Below, in pieces: positions 36,711 to 47,498 of a stretch of 64,000 bases of DNA. The notes beneath the pieces are model-generated. The model worked only from the letters and a program-made list of their open reading frames with translations, was not told where the DNA came from and made no database searches. The stretch covers positions 118,510 through 182,509 of the forward strand of contig NZ_BBWJ01000043.1 in NCBI RefSeq assembly GCF_001463745.1, read 5' to 3'. The stretch is from Aureimonas sp. AU22. Lineage in GTDB: Bacteria > Pseudomonadota > Alphaproteobacteria > Rhizobiales > Rhizobiaceae. Each line of letters begins with the position of its first letter. Position 1 is the first letter of the stretch. Both the position numbers and the translations under genes were made by a program.

Positions 36711-39443
36711 ATGCTGGAGATCCTGCGACCCGACCGCGAGCCGCGACAGGCCCCTGACGCCGGAGCCGGCGCGGCAGGCGACGCCGCCCCGACGCCGATG
36801 ATGGCGCAGTTCCTGGAGATCAAGGAGCGTCACGCCGACTGCCTCCTGTTCTACCGGATGGGCGACTTCTACGAGCTCTTCTTCGACGACGCGGTGGAGG
36901 CCTCGGCGGCGCTCGGCATCACACTCACCCGGCGCGGCAAGCACCTGGGCGCCGACATCCCGATGGCCGGCGTCCCGGTCGTTTCCTCCGACGACTACCT
37001 CCAGAAGCTGATCGGGCTCGGCTACCGGGTGGCGGTCTGCGAGCAGGTCGAAGATCCGGCCGAGGCGAGGAAGCGCGGGGCGAAGTCGGTGGTGCGGCGC
37101 GACGTCGTGCGCCTCGTCACACCCGGCACGATCACCGAGGAAACGCTGCTCGAACCCGGCCGGCCGAACTACCTGATGTGCGTCTCGCGCGTCGGCGGAG
37201 CCGCGGGTTCCTACGCGATCGCCTGGACCGACCTGTCCACGGGACTGTTCCGCATCGCGCCGAGCGGAGCCGATCAGATCGCCGCCGACGTCCTTGCGAT
37301 GGAGCCTTCCGAGGTGGTGATCGCCGACACCTTGGCCGGCGACGAGGCGCTCGGGCCCCTGATGTCGCGCCTCGGCCGCCGCCTGCGCTTCGAGCCGTCC
37401 GTGCTCTTCGACGGCGCGACCGCCGCGGAGCGCCTCTGCCGGTTCTTCGGCGTGTCGACGCTGGATGCTTTCGGTGCCTTCGGCCGGGCGGAGCTGTCGG
37501 CCGGCGCGGCGCTTCTCGCCTATCTCGCGCGCACGCAGCTGAAGGCGCATCCTCCGCTCTCGGCCCCGCGCCGCGTCGAGGCGGGGTCGTACCTGCGTAT
37601 CGATCCGGCGACGCGCGCGAGCCTCGAGCTGACGCGCACGGTCTCGGGCAAGCGCCAGGGATCGCTTCTCGCCGCGATCGACCGATGCCTGACGGGCGCG
37701 GGCGCGCGGCTTCTGGGAGCCCGCCTCGCCCTGCCGCTGACCGACGCCGCAGCGATCCACGCGCGCCAGGACAGCGTCGCGCTTCTCGCGGGCGCGGGAA
37801 CTTTGCGCAAGCGCCTGCGCGAGGGGCTGAAGGGCCTGCCGGACATCGACCGGGCCCTGTCGCGCCTTGGCCTCGACCGGGGCGGTCCGCGCGATCTCGG
37901 CGCCCTGGCGGAGGGCCTGCGCCGCGCCGACGCGATCGCGGCCGAACTGGCGGGTTCCGACCTCGATGCGGAGCTTGCGGAAGCGCTGCAGGCGCTCGCG
38001 GCGGCGCCCCGCGATCTCGCCGTGCGCCTGTCCGAGACGCTGGCCGACGATCTGCCTCTGCAGCGCCGCGACGGTGGTTTCGTGCGGGCGGGCGCGAGCA
38101 CCGAACTCGACGAGACGCGCGGGCTTCGCGATCATTCGCGCCGGGTCGTCGCCGAGCTTCAGGCCCGCTACGCCGGCGAGACCGGCATCCGCTCCCTCAA
38201 GGTCAAGCACAACAACGTTCTCGGCTACTTCGTCGAGGTGCCGGAAGCGCAGGGACCCGCGCTGTTGGCGGGCGGCGCGTTCCATCACCGGCAGACGCTC
38301 GCGTCCGCGACGCGCTTCTCCACGCCGGAACTCGCCGACCTCGAGGCCCGCATCACGGAGGCGGGCGCCAGGGCGCTGGCGATCGAGCTCGGCCTCTTTG
38401 CGGAACTGCGCGAGGCGGTGCTGGCGGAGATCGACGCGATCCGGCGCTTGAGCGATGCGCTCGCCGCGATCGACGTTTCGGCCGGTCTTGCCGAACTCGC
38501 GGTCGCAAGCGACTGGGTGCGCCCGGTCGTCGACGGCTCGCTCGCCTTCTTCGTGGAATGCGGGCGCCATCCGGTGGTCGAGGCGGCGCTGAAGGCGGCG
38601 GGCGGCCAGAGCTTCGTCGCCAACGACTGCGACCTATCCCCGCCGAACGGCGTCTCGGGCAAGGCCGGGAGTGCGGGCGCGATCTGGCTCATCACCGGCC
38701 CGAACATGGGCGGCAAGTCGACGTTCCTCCGCCAGAACGCGCTGATCGCGGTGCTAGCGCAAATCGGCGCCTTCGTGCCGGCGTCGAGCGCGCGTATCGG
38801 CGTGGTGGACCGCCTCTTCAGCCGCGTCGGCGCCTCCGACGACCTCGCCGAAGGGCGCTCCACCTTCATGGTCGAGATGGTCGAGACCGCGGCGATCCTC
38901 AACCAGGCGACCGAGCGGACGCTGGTGGTGCTGGACGAGATCGGGCGCGGCACCTCGACCTATGACGGCCTGTCGATCGCGTTTGCCGCCGTCGAGCACC
39001 TGCACGAGGTGAACCGCGCCAGAGCGCTCTTCGCCACGCACTTCCACGAGATGACGGCGCTCGCCGGGCGGTTGAAGCGCCTGCGCAACGCCACGGTGCG
39101 GGTGAAGGAATGGGAAGGGGAGGTGATCTTCCTCCACGAGGTGACGGCGGGCGTCGCGGACCGCTCCTATGGCGTGCAGGTCGCGCGCCTCGCCGGACTG
39201 CCGCCGGCCGTGGTGGAGCGGGCGCGGCAGATCCTCGCCGAGCTGGAACGCGCCGCCCAGGGCGAGAAGCGCACCGCCTTCCTGGACGATCTGCCGCTCT
39301 TCTCGCAGGCGGCCAAAGCCCTGCCGCCCGCCACATCCCCCGCACTCGACGCGTTGAAGGCGATCGATCCCGACGCCCTATCGCCGCGCGAGGCGCTGGA
39401 GGCGCTCTACCGCCTCAAAGGGCTCGCGACGGCGAAGTCCTGA
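36711..39443 (+). CDS. mutS: MutS, DNA mismatch recognition protein
   Basis: MutS binds mismatches and small loops and recruits MutL. The 910-residue product has the mismatch-contacting Phe-x-Glu in GDFYELFF near residue 53, lever and clamp domains, Walker [10 protein letters not shown] near 665 and Walker [18 protein letters not shown] start at the ATG at 36711; an in-frame start 17 codons earlier adds an unlikely Pro-rich leader. It lies divergently from the DUF1236 gene. No mutL is in this window. Confidence 0.97.
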   Translation: MLEILRPDREPRQAPDAGAGAAGDAAPTPMMAQFLEIKERHADCLLFYRMGDFYELFFDDAVEASAALGITLTRRGKHLGADIPMAGVPVVSSDDYLQKLIGLGYRVAVCEQVEDPAEARKRGAKSVVRRDVVRLVTPGTITEETLLEPGRPNYLMCVSRVGGAAGSYAIAWTDLSTGLFRIAPSGADQIAADVLAMEPSEVVIADTLAGDEALGPLMSRLGRRLRFEPSVLFDGATAAERLCRFFGVSTLDAFGAFGRAELSAGAALLAYLARTQLKAHPPLSAPRRVEAGSYLRIDPATRASLELTRTVSGKRQGSLLAAIDRCLTGAGARLLGARLALPLTDAAAIHARQDSVALLAGAGTLRKRLREGLKGLPDIDRALSRLGLDRGGPRDLGALAEGLRRADAIAAELAGSDLDAELAEALQALAAAPRDLAVRLSETLADDLPLQRRDGGFVRAGASTELDETRGLRDHSRRVVAELQARYAGETGIRSLKVKHNNVLGYFVEVPEAQGPALLAGGAFHHRQTLASATRFSTPELADLEARITEAGARALAIELGLFAELREAVLAEIDAIRRLSDALAAIDVSAGLAELAVASDWVRPVVDGSLAFFVECGRHPVVEAALKAAGGQSFVANDCDLSPPNGVSGKAGSAGAIWLITGPNMGGKSTFLRQNALIAVLAQIGAFVPASSARIGVVDRLFSRVGASDDLAEGRSTFMVEMVETAAILNQATERTLVVLDEIGRGTSTYDGLSIAFAAVEHLHEVNRARALFATHFHEMTALAGRLKRLRNATVRVKEWEGEVIFLHEVTAGVADRSYGVQVARLAGLPPAVVERARQILAELERAAQGEKRTAFLDDLPLFSQAAKALPPATSPALDALKAIDPDALSPREALEALYRLKGLATAKS

Positions 39444-39569
39444 CCCGTTGGCCGGGTGTTTGCATGGCCATGTTTTGAGGCACCCGCCTGGGGAACGGCC
39501 CCGGCGCTGACGACTTCCTTCGCTGAAGCGGGCCGCATCCGGCGCGGCCGCATGAAGGAGCCATCGCCC

Positions 39570-40415
39570 ATGTCGAACTTTCCTCCCCAGCACCAGACCG
39601 AGGAGCCCGGCCGAGAGCACGAGATGACGCCGCGGCCCGACTACGAGCCGCGCTTCCCAGGTTCCGGGCGTTTGGCAGGCAAGGCCGCGATCATCACGGG
39701 CGGTGACTCCGGCATCGGCCGCGCCTCCGCCGTTCTCTTCGCACGCGAAGGGGCCGACGTCGCGATCGTCTATCTGGAAGAGGACAGGGACGCCGAGGAG
39801 ACGAAGGCGGCGATCGAGAAGGAGGGCCGCCGGGCGCTGCTGATCCGGGGCGACGTGCGCTCCAAGGCCTTCTGCAAGCAAGCGGTCGACAAGGCCGCCG
39901 CCGAGTTCGGCCGGCTCGACATCCTCGTCAACAACGCCGCCCATCAGGCGGAGGCGGAGGATGTCAGGGACATCTCCGAGGAGCAGCTCGCCAAGACCTT
40001 CGAGACCAACATCTACGCCTACTTCTACATGACGCAGGCGGCGCTCGATCACCTGAAGCCGGGCTCGGCCATCGTCAACGTGACGTCGGTCAACTCCTAC
40101 AAGGGCAACGACACCCTGATCGACTATTCCTCGACGAAGGGTGCGATCACCGCCTTCACGCGGTCGATGGCCTCCAACCTCGTGGAGAAGGGCATCCGCG
40201 TGAACGGCGTCGCGCCGGGCCCGATCTGGACGCCCTTCATCCCCATGTCGATGGACGCGGAGAAGGTCGCAAGCTTCGGAAGCCAGGTGCCGATGAAGCG
40301 GGCGGGCCAGCCCAACGAGGTGGCCTCGGCGCTACTGTTCCTGGCGTCCGAGGACGGCTCCTACTTCACCGGACAGGTGATGCACCCGAACGGGGGAACG
40401 ATCGTCGGAGCCTGA
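39570..40415 (+). CDS. Short-chain dehydrogenase/reductase (YghA-like, extended N-terminus)
   Basis: The 281-residue classical SDR has an N-terminal extension of about 35 residues rich in Pro/Glu, then TGGDSGIGRA, NNAAHQAEAE and the catalytic Tyr-Lys in YSSTKGA. Members of this subgroup are often stress-induced; the substrate is unknown. The ATG at 39570 has AAGGAG nine bases upstream. It lies 126 bp after mutS and 141 bp before glnD on the same strand, with a hairpin after it, so it may be transcribed alone. Confidence 0.85.
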   Translation: MSNFPPQHQTEEPGREHEMTPRPDYEPRFPGSGRLAGKAAIITGGDSGIGRASAVLFAREGADVAIVYLEEDRDAEETKAAIEKEGRRALLIRGDVRSKAFCKQAVDKAAAEFGRLDILVNNAAHQAEAEDVRDISEEQLAKTFETNIYAYFYMTQAALDHLKPGSAIVNVTSVNSYKGNDTLIDYSSTKGAITAFTRSMASNLVEKGIRVNGVAPGPIWTPFIPMSMDAEKVASFGSQVPMKRAGQPNEVASALLFLASEDGSYFTGQVMHPNGGTIVGA

Positions 40416-40423
40416 CCCAGCGC

Positions 40424-40455
40424 GCGCCGGGCAACCCCTGTCCGGCGCAACCTTT
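40424..40455 (+). terminator. Weak terminator-like hairpin after the SDR gene
   Basis: A 7-bp stem (40424-40430 with 40442-40448) is followed by AACCTTTT. The stem is short and the T-run is offset, so termination is doubtful. Confidence 0.35.
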
Positions 40456-40556
40456 TGTCAGGCGCGCGCGCCCATGCTAGAGCGCCGCCGCCGGCCGGGT
40501 GGGTTTTGATGGACCCGTCCGCCGGCGGCGGCTCCGAGCCGGCATGAGGCAGTCCG

Positions 40557-43424
40557 ATGAGCGTTTCCCAGAAATCCGGCATCCGTTTCGCCGCGCGTCA
40601 CCCGACGGACGGCGAGGACCTGCGCCTCTCCGAGATCGTCGATCCGCACGCGCTGCGCGCCTCGCTCTGGGCTCTCGTTCCCTCCGAAAGGCCCGGCGCC
40701 TGCGCAACGCCGGAGGTGCGCGCTAAGGTCCTCGCGGTCCTCAAGGCGGCCAACGCGGCAGGGCGCAAGGCGGCCGAGGCGATGCTGTTTGAGGATGGCG
40801 GCGGGCTTCTGTGCGCGGCACGGATCTCGGCGCTCCAGGACGAACTGATCCGCGCGATCTACGATTTCGCCCTTCAGCACCGCTTCGCCGCACCCAACCT
40901 GTCGGCGGGCGAGCGCATGGCGATCCTCGCCGTCGGCGGCTACGGCCGAGGCACGCTGGCGCCCGGCTCCGACATCGATCTCCTGTTCCTCCTGCCCTAC
41001 AAGCAGACCGCGCTCGGCGAGCAGGTCGCCGAGTACCTCCTCTATCTCCTGTGGGATCTCGGGCTGAAGGTCGGTCACGCCACGCGGTCCGTCGAGGAAA
41101 GCGTGCGCCTCTCGGAAACCGACTTCACCATCCGCACCGCGATCCTGGAGCGTCGCCTCGTCTGCGGCGACGCAGAACTCTTCACTGAGCTCGGCCGGCG
41201 CTTCGACGCCGAGGTGGTGGAAGGCACGGGTCGCGCCTTCATCGCCGCCAAGCTCGCCGAGCGCGATGCGCGCCACGCCAAGGGCGGCGATACCCGCTAT
41301 CTCGTCGAGCCCAACGTCAAGGAGGGCAAGGGAGGTCTGCGTGACCTCCACACCCTGTTCTGGATCGCCAAGGACCATTACCGCGTCGACACACGCGACG
41401 CGCTCGTGGCGGCCGGTGTGTTCTCGCGCCGCGAGGGGCAGATCTTCGGCAAGGCCGAGGACTTCCTCTGGGCCGTGCGCTGCCACATGCATTTCCTCAC
41501 CGGCAAGGCCGAGGAGCGCCTGTCGTTCGACATCCAGCCGGAGATCGCGGCGCGCCTCGGCTACACGTCCCATCCCGGCCTCACCGACGTCGAGCGCTTC
41601 ATGAAGCACTATTTCCTGATCGCCAAGGACGTCGGCGACCTCACCGGCATTTTCTGCGCGGCCCTCGAGGAGGAGAAGGCCAAGGACGTGCCGGGCCTGC
41701 GCGGCTTCGTGCAGAGCCTTCGCCGGCGCTCGCGCGCTATTCCGGGAACGCTGTCCTTCCTCGTCGACAACGGTCGCATCACGGTGGCCGACCGGCAGGT
41801 CTTCGCGAAGGATCCGGTCAACCTCCTGCGCATCTTCAAGCTCGCCGCCGTCCACCGCCTGGAATACCACCCGGACGCCCTGAAGCTCATCCGTCGCTCG
41901 CTGCGCCTCATCGACAACGACCTGCGCAACAACCGGGAAGCCAACTCCCTTTTGATCGACGTCCTGACCGACCGCGAGGATCCCGCCTTCCATCTGCGCC
42001 GGATGAACGAGGCCGGGGTGCTCGGCCGCTTCGTGCCCGATTTCGGCAAGATCGTCGCGATGATGCAGTTCAACATGTACCACCACTACACGGTGGACGA
42101 GCATCTCCTGCGCTCGATCGCCGAGCTGACGAAGCTCGAGCGCGGCAATCTCGGCGGCGAACTGCCGGTCACGAGCGGGTTCATCTCGACCATCCGCGAC
42201 CGCGTGCCGCTCTATGTCGCTCTCCTGATCCACGACATCGCCAAGGGCCGGCCGGAGGACCATTCGATCGCGGGCGCCGAGATCGCCGAAGAGCTGTGCC
42301 CGCGCCTCGGGCTCGACGCCGGCGAGACCGAGCTCGTCGCCTGGCTGGTGCGCGACCACCTCGTGATGTCGATGGTGGCGCAGCAGCGCGACCTCAACGA
42401 CCGCAAGACGATCCGCGATTTCGCCGCGCGCGTGCAGACGCTGGACCGGCTGAAGCTCCTCACCATCCTCACCGTCTGCGACATCCGCGCCGTCGGGCCG
42501 GGCGTCTGGAACGGCTGGAAGGGCCAGCTCATCCGCACGCTTTACGCCGAGACCGAGCCGATGCTCACGGGCGGCTACTCGGAGTCCTCGCGCTCGCAGC
42601 GCACGGAAGCCGCCAAGGCCGAACTGCGCGCGCGTCTGTCCACCTGGGACGCCGCCGAGCGCGATGCGGCGGTGGACCAACACTACCAGAACTACTTCCT
42701 CTCCGTTCCCCTGGAAGAGCAGGCGCGACAGGCCGAGTTCGTGCGCGCGTCCGACGCGGCGGGGCGGAGCTTCGCCACCATGGCGCACACCGACCGCTTC
42801 CGGGGCGTGACGGAGATCACCGTCCTGGCCGCCGACCATCCGCGCCTCCTGTCGTTGATCGCGGGTGGCTGCGCCTCGGCGGGCGCCAACATCGCCGATG
42901 CGCAGATCTTCACCATGACGGACGGGCGGGCGCTCGACATCGTGACGCTGAACCGCGAGTTCGCCGAAGACGCCGACGAGTTGCGCCGGGCCGAGCGGAT
43001 CGCGCGCACCATCGAGAGCCTGCTCAACGGGCGCGAAGCCATGCCGGCCCTCATCGCGCGCCGCCGTGCCCCGCGCACCAGCCCCTCCTTCGCCTTTCCG
43101 CCGCGGATCGACATCCACAACGAATTGTCCAACCGGCTCACCGTCCTCGAGGTCGAGGGGCTCGACCGCCCGGGTCTCCTTGCCGACCTCACCGGGGCGA
43201 TCTCGGACCTTTCGCTCGACATCCGCTCGGCCCACATCTCCACCTACGGCGAGAAGGTGGTGGACGTCTTCTACGTCACCGACCTCCTCGGCATGAAGGT
43301 GACGGGCGAGGGGCGCGGCGAGCGCATCCGCCGCCGGCTTCTCGCCGTCTTCGAGGACCCGGACGGCGAACTGTCCTCGCCCTCCGTCAAACCCACCCCG
43401 GTCGCCTTCGGATTCGTCAGTTGA
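40557..43424 (+). CDS. glnD: GlnD, PII uridylyltransferase / uridylyl-removing enzyme
   Basis: GlnD senses glutamine and uridylylates or deuridylylates PII proteins (GlnB, GlnK), controlling NtrB-NtrC and glutamine synthetase. The 955-residue product has the nucleotidyltransferase motif GGYGRGTLAPGSDIDLLFL near 122-140, an HD domain with HDIAKGRPEDHS near 560, and two C-terminal ACT domains (about 750-830 and 860-935). murJ follows with a 4-bp TTGA overlap. The sigma-54 gene rpoN at 26 kb acts in the same nitrogen circuit. Confidence 0.97.
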   Translation: MSVSQKSGIRFAARHPTDGEDLRLSEIVDPHALRASLWALVPSERPGACATPEVRAKVLAVLKAANAAGRKAAEAMLFEDGGGLLCAARISALQDELIRAIYDFALQHRFAAPNLSAGERMAILAVGGYGRGTLAPGSDIDLLFLLPYKQTALGEQVAEYLLYLLWDLGLKVGHATRSVEESVRLSETDFTIRTAILERRLVCGDAELFTELGRRFDAEVVEGTGRAFIAAKLAERDARHAKGGDTRYLVEPNVKEGKGGLRDLHTLFWIAKDHYRVDTRDALVAAGVFSRREGQIFGKAEDFLWAVRCHMHFLTGKAEERLSFDIQPEIAARLGYTSHPGLTDVERFMKHYFLIAKDVGDLTGIFCAALEEEKAKDVPGLRGFVQSLRRRSRAIPGTLSFLVDNGRITVADRQVFAKDPVNLLRIFKLAAVHRLEYHPDALKLIRRSLRLIDNDLRNNREANSLLIDVLTDREDPAFHLRRMNEAGVLGRFVPDFGKIVAMMQFNMYHHYTVDEHLLRSIAELTKLERGNLGGELPVTSGFISTIRDRVPLYVALLIHDIAKGRPEDHSIAGAEIAEELCPRLGLDAGETELVAWLVRDHLVMSMVAQQRDLNDRKTIRDFAARVQTLDRLKLLTILTVCDIRAVGPGVWNGWKGQLIRTLYAETEPMLTGGYSESSRSQRTEAAKAELRARLSTWDAAERDAAVDQHYQNYFLSVPLEEQARQAEFVRASDAAGRSFATMAHTDRFRGVTEITVLAADHPRLLSLIAGGCASAGANIADAQIFTMTDGRALDIVTLNREFAEDADELRRAERIARTIESLLNGREAMPALIARRRAPRTSPSFAFPPRIDIHNELSNRLTVLEVEGLDRPGLLADLTGAISDLSLDIRSAHISTYGEKVVDVFYVTDLLGMKVTGEGRGERIRRRLLAVFEDPDGELSSPSVKPTPVAFGFVS

Positions 43425-45031
43425 GCCTTCTCAAGAAGTTCGCCACCGTCGGCGGCGCGACGCTGGTCAGCCGCGTCTTCGGTTTCACCCGCGAGATGAT
43501 GATGGCCTCCGCGCTCGGCATCGGGCCGGTGGCGGACGCCTTCAACCTCGCCTTCCGCTTCCCCAACCTGTTCCGCCGGCTCTTCGCGGAAGGGGCGTTC
43601 AACGCCGCGTTCATCCCGCTCTTCGCGCGCTCGCTGGAGGAAGAGGGCGAGGCGGGGGCCCGGCGGTTCGCGTCCGAGATCTTCGCGACCCTCTTCGTGG
43701 TCCTGACCGGCCTCACCGTCGTCGCCATGCTCTTCATGCCGGCGCTGGTGAAGACCATCATCGCGCCGGGCCTTGCCGCCTGCATCGACGACCCGGAAAC
43801 GCTGAGGCAGCAGCTGTCCTGCGAGGACCGCTTCGCGATCACCGTCGCCTTCTCGCGGATCATGTTCCCCTATCTCGCCTGCATGTCGCTCCTGGCGATG
43901 GTGTCGGGCATCCTCAACGCCTTCCGCCGCTTCTTCGCGGCGGCCGCCGCCCCGACGCTTCTCAACTTCATCCTGATCGGCGTCCTCGCCTGGGCATGGT
44001 GGCGGGGGGCGGACCAGCGAACGATCGGCTTCCTGATGAGCTGGGGCGTGCTGGCCGCCGGCATCGGCCAGCTCGCGATGGTGACGATCGCCATGCGCTT
44101 GGCCGGCTTCTCGGTCTCGCTCGGGCGTCCGCGCTGGACGCCGGGGCTGAAGCGCCTGCTGGTGCTCGCCGGCCCCGCGGCGCTGATCGGCGGCATCACG
44201 CAGATCAACCTCTTCGTCGGGCAGGCGATCGCCTCCTACCAGCCGGGCGCTGTATCCATCCTCACCTATGCCGACCGGCCCTACCAGCTGCCGCTCGGCA
44301 TGGTGGGCGTGGCGATCGGCGTCGTGCTCCTGCCCGAGCTCGCGCGTGCCCTGAAGGCTGGGCGGCTGGAGGAAGCGCAGCACACGCAGAACCGCTCGCT
44401 CGAGTTCGCCCTGTTCCTCACCGTGCCCGCCGCCGTCGCGCTCTTCGTGATGCCGGAGCCCATCATCCGCCTCATCTACGAACGCGGCGCCTTCGGGCCG
44501 GAGACCACGGAAAAGGTCGCGGCCGTCCTCGGCCTCTATGCGCTGGGGCTGCCCGCCTTCGTGCTGATCAAGGTGTTCTCGCCCGGCTATTTCGCGCGCG
44601 AGAACACCAAGACCCCGATGATCATCACCGGCATCTCGGCGCTGGCCAACACGGCGCTCTCGGTGCTGCTCTTCTGGTCCTTCGCCGAACGCGGCATCGC
44701 GATGGCGACGACGCTGGCCGGATGGATCAACGCCCTTCTCCTGTTCGAAGGGCTGCGGCGGCAGGGACTCTGGCACCTCGACGGCAAGCTCGTGCGCCGC
44801 GTCCTCCTCGTCCTCGTGTCGGCGGGTCTGATGGGCGGGGCGCTGCTTGTCATGCTGCAAGCGCTGGAGCGCTGGATGGGCGCCGACCCCAACGTTATCC
44901 ACCAGTCGCTCGCCGTTCTCCTGCTCGCCGGCGTCGCGATGCTGATCTATTTCGCGCTGGCCTTCGCCACGGGGGCGGCGGACCGGTCGCTCGTCATGAA
45001 GCTCGTGCGGCGGAAGCGGGCGGCCGGGTGA
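43421..45031 (+). CDS. murJ: MurJ, lipid II flippase
   Basis: MurJ (MviN) flips undecaprenyl-PP-MurNAc-GlcNAc across the inner membrane for peptidoglycan synthesis. The 536-residue product has about 14 hydrophobic segments and the family start [25 protein letters not shown] region with [12 protein letters not shown], plus [17 protein letters not shown]. It begins at a TTG at 43421, whose last two bases overlap the glnD stop; the frame is open further upstream inside glnD as a shadow. glnD-murJ-trpS order, with a DUF3597 gene inserted here on the other strand, is typical of Rhizobiales. Confidence 0.94.
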   Translation: MSLLKKFATVGGATLVSRVFGFTREMMMASALGIGPVADAFNLAFRFPNLFRRLFAEGAFNAAFIPLFARSLEEEGEAGARRFASEIFATLFVVLTGLTVVAMLFMPALVKTIIAPGLAACIDDPETLRQQLSCEDRFAITVAFSRIMFPYLACMSLLAMVSGILNAFRRFFAAAAAPTLLNFILIGVLAWAWWRGADQRTIGFLMSWGVLAAGIGQLAMVTIAMRLAGFSVSLGRPRWTPGLKRLLVLAGPAALIGGITQINLFVGQAIASYQPGAVSILTYADRPYQLPLGMVGVAIGVVLLPELARALKAGRLEEAQHTQNRSLEFALFLTVPAAVALFVMPEPIIRLIYERGAFGPETTEKVAAVLGLYALGLPAFVLIKVFSPGYFARENTKTPMIITGISALANTALSVLLFWSFAERGIAMATTLAGWINALLLFEGLRRQGLWHLDGKLVRRVLLVLVSAGLMGGALLVMLQALERWMGADPNVIHQSLAVLLLAGVAMLIYFALAFATGAADRSLVMKLVRRKRAAG

Positions 45032-45050
45032 GGCCGCCCGGTTCCCGTCT

Positions 45051-45605
45051 TCAGTCGCGCAGTTCGGCCGGTACCGTGCCGCCGTTGGCCGCCAGCTTGG
45101 TCATCACCTGCCGGTGGAGCCAGGTGTTCATCGCGGCCGAGTCGTTATGGTCCCCGCTGTAGCCGAGTTCCTTCGCCAGCTCCTGGCGAGCCGAGAGGCT
45201 GGAATCGAGATCGAGGAGCTTCAGGAGATCGACGATCGAGTGGCGCCAGTTCAGCGTCTGGCCGGCACCTTTCGCCTTGCCGTCGAGGATCGCGGCGACG
45301 TCCACCGAACCGGTCGGCGCGGAAGCGGGAATGCTCGATGCACCGGGTACGCTGCCGACTGGGCTCGACGTTCCCGCCGTTGCCGGGGATGCGACCTCCG
45401 AGGTTCCGGGCGCTCCGCTGGCGGGCGCCGTGATCTGCGGGCTCGGTGTCGGGGCGTTGCCGGCCGGCGCCGCGGTTCCGCCGATGTTCGTGGAGGCCGG
45501 CGTCGAGGCCGGTCCCGTGCCGGCCTGCGGCGCGGCTTCCGCGGCGGGGGTCTCGGCGTGGGCCGAGCCGAAGATCTTGGACTTGATCCGGTCGAAGAAG
45601 CTCAT
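45051..45605 (-). CDS. DUF3597 family protein with Ala/Pro/Thr-rich linker
   Basis: The 184-residue protein has a short N-terminal segment ([13 protein letters not shown]), a low-complexity Ala/Pro/Ser/Thr/Gly linker (about 18-95) and a conserved C-terminal domain of about 85 residues ([20 protein letters not shown], then [20 protein letters not shown]), the DUF3597 signature. Function is unknown. It has no clear signal peptide. The ATG has GGAGA upstream. It is convergent with murJ and divergent from trpS; in-frame reading further upstream is the antisense of trpS. Confidence 0.75.
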   Translation of the reverse strand: MSFFDRIKSKIFGSAHAETPAAEAAPQAGTGPASTPASTNIGGTAAPAGNAPTPSPQITAPASGAPGTSEVASPATAGTSSPVGSVPGASSIPASAPTGSVDVAAILDGKAKGAGQTLNWRHSIVDLLKLLDLDSSLSARQELAKELGYSGDHNDSAAMNTWLHRQVMTKLAANGGTVPAELRD

Positions 45606-45779
45606 GAGCGGTCTCCTCTCTCCTGTGCCACCGCAAGGGGGCGCGGCGGGTGTGGATCGAAGACGCAAGGCTCGCGCTGTTTGTTCCCCATCCCGCCGGC
45701 CCGACTTGCGGCCCGTCCCCCGCTTCGCCATAAGCGCGCGACCGGCGCCCCTCGCCGGCATGCCCTTCGGAGCTGTCCC

Positions 45780-46847
45780 ATGGCCGCGTTCCAGCCGCTC
45801 GTGTTCTCCGGCGTCCAGCCGACCGGAAACCTTCATCTCGGCAACTATCTCGGCGCCATCCGCCGCTGGGTGGCCCTGCAGGACGAGCACCCCTGCCTGT
45901 TCTGCGTGGTGGATCTGCATGCCATCACCGTGTGGCAGGAACCGGTCGAGCTCGAGCGCTCCATCCGCGAGGTCGCAGCCGCCTTCATCGCCAGCGGCAT
46001 CGACGCGGGGAAGCACATCCTCTTCAACCAGAGCCGGGTCCCCGAGCATGCCGAGCTCGCCTGGATCTTCAACTGCGTCGCGCGCCTCGGCTGGATGGAG
46101 CGCATGACCCAGTTCAAGGAAAAGGCCGGCAAGGACCGCGAGCGCGCCTCGCTCGGCCTCTTCGCCTATCCCAGCCTCATGGCCGCCGACATCCTCGCCT
46201 ATCGCGCGACGCTGGTGCCCGTGGGCGAGGACCAGAAGCAGCATCTCGAACTCACGCGCGACATCGCCGCCAAGTTCAACCACGACTTCCAGGACCGCAT
46301 CGCCGAGAAGGGGCTCGGCCATCCCATTGCGATGGGCGACGAGACCGTGCAGGGCTTCTTCCCACTCACCGACCCCTTGATCGAGGGGCCGGCGACGCGC
46401 GTCATGAGCCTCAAGGACGGCTCGAAGAAGATGTCGAAGTCGGACCCGTCCGACCTCAGCCGGATCAACCTCACCGACGACGCCGAAACGATCGCCCGAA
46501 AGATCCGCAAGGCCAAGACCGACCCCGACGCGCTGCCGTCCGAGACCGCGGGCCTTCCCGGGCGGCCCGAGGCCGACAATCTCGTCGGCATCTTCGCCGC
46601 GCTCGACAATCGCACCAAGGCCGACGTCCTGTCCGAATACGGCGGCAGGCCCTTCTCCGAGTTCAAGCCGGCGCTCGCGGACCTCGCCGTCGAGAAGCTC
46701 GCCCCCATCGCCGCCGAGATGCGCCGCATCCTCGACGATCCCGCCGAGATCGACCGCACCCTCAAGGACGGCGCCGAACGCGCCCGCGCGATCGCCAGCC
46801 GCACGCTCGCCGACGTCAAGTCCATCGTCGGGCTGCTGAACGGCTGA
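45780..46847 (+). CDS. trpS: TrpS, tryptophanyl-tRNA synthetase
   Basis: TrpS charges tRNA-Trp. The 355-residue class I synthetase has the HIGH-like [10 protein letters not shown] near 13-22 and KMSKS in [10 protein letters not shown] near 218. The ATG at 45780 has CGGAG eight bases upstream. It is divergent from DUF3597 and followed 77 bp later by a uspA-like gene on the same strand. Confidence 0.97.
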   Translation: MAAFQPLVFSGVQPTGNLHLGNYLGAIRRWVALQDEHPCLFCVVDLHAITVWQEPVELERSIREVAAAFIASGIDAGKHILFNQSRVPEHAELAWIFNCVARLGWMERMTQFKEKAGKDRERASLGLFAYPSLMAADILAYRATLVPVGEDQKQHLELTRDIAAKFNHDFQDRIAEKGLGHPIAMGDETVQGFFPLTDPLIEGPATRVMSLKDGSKKMSKSDPSDLSRINLTDDAETIARKIRKAKTDPDALPSETAGLPGRPEADNLVGIFAALDNRTKADVLSEYGGRPFSEFKPALADLAVEKLAPIAAEMRRILDDPAEIDRTLKDGAERARAIASRTLADVKSIVGLLNG

Positions 46848-46924
46848 GGGCAGGGGCGGGGCGGCAGCCCCACCTGCCATCCCGCCCGCTTGCCGCTCCG
46901 GCGGCGGGCTGGCATGGTCCGGCC

Positions 46925-47416
46925 ATGGTATCGAAGCGACTCGGGCGGGGCGAAGGCGGCCGCCGCAAATTTCTGGCCGTCATCGACGAAACGCCCGAAT
47001 GCGGCCGTGCGGCCGCCTACGCGGCTCGGCGTGCCAAGGCGTCGGGCGGCGCGGTGGTGTTCCTCTACGTGATCGACGGGGCCGATTTCCAGCAGTGGCT
47101 GGGGGTGGGCGACATCATGCGCGCGGAGGCCATGGAGGAGGCCGAGACGCGCATGGCGCGGGTCACGGACGAGATCCGCGAGACCGTCGGCCTCGAGCCC
47201 GAGACGCTGGTGCGCGAGGGCAAGACGGTGGCGGAGATCCGCACCCTCATCGAGGCCGACCGCGAGATCGCCATCCTGGTCCTGGCGGCGAGCGATGCGG
47301 CGGAGGGGCCGGGGCCGCTGGTCTCGGCCGTCGCGGGCTCGGGCTCGGCCTTCCCGATCCCCGTCACGATCGTGCCGGCGACCCTCAGCGACGAGGACAT
47401 CGAAAGCCTCTGCTGA
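46925..47416 (+). CDS. Universal stress protein (UspA family)
   Basis: The 163-residue protein has the UspA alpha/beta fold: KFLAVIDETPECGRAAAYAARRA at the start, a VFLYVIDG strand and ILVLAASDAAEG near the end. The usual ATP-binding G-2x-G-9x-G-S/T is only partly kept (SAVAGSGSAFPIPV), so nucleotide binding is uncertain. It starts at the ATG at 46925, 77 bp after trpS. Function in stress is inferred from the family. Confidence 0.8.
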   Translation: MVSKRLGRGEGGRRKFLAVIDETPECGRAAAYAARRAKASGGAVVFLYVIDGADFQQWLGVGDIMRAEAMEEAETRMARVTDEIRETVGLEPETLVREGKTVAEIRTLIEADREIAILVLAASDAAEGPGPLVSAVAGSGSAFPIPVTIVPATLSDEDIESLC

Positions 47417-47498
47417 GGCCTGCGGTTCGCTCCGCAAGGCTCCTCACGAAGAGCGGATCGGCCTCGCGCGGCATGAACGCCGCGGCGTGCCTGCGACG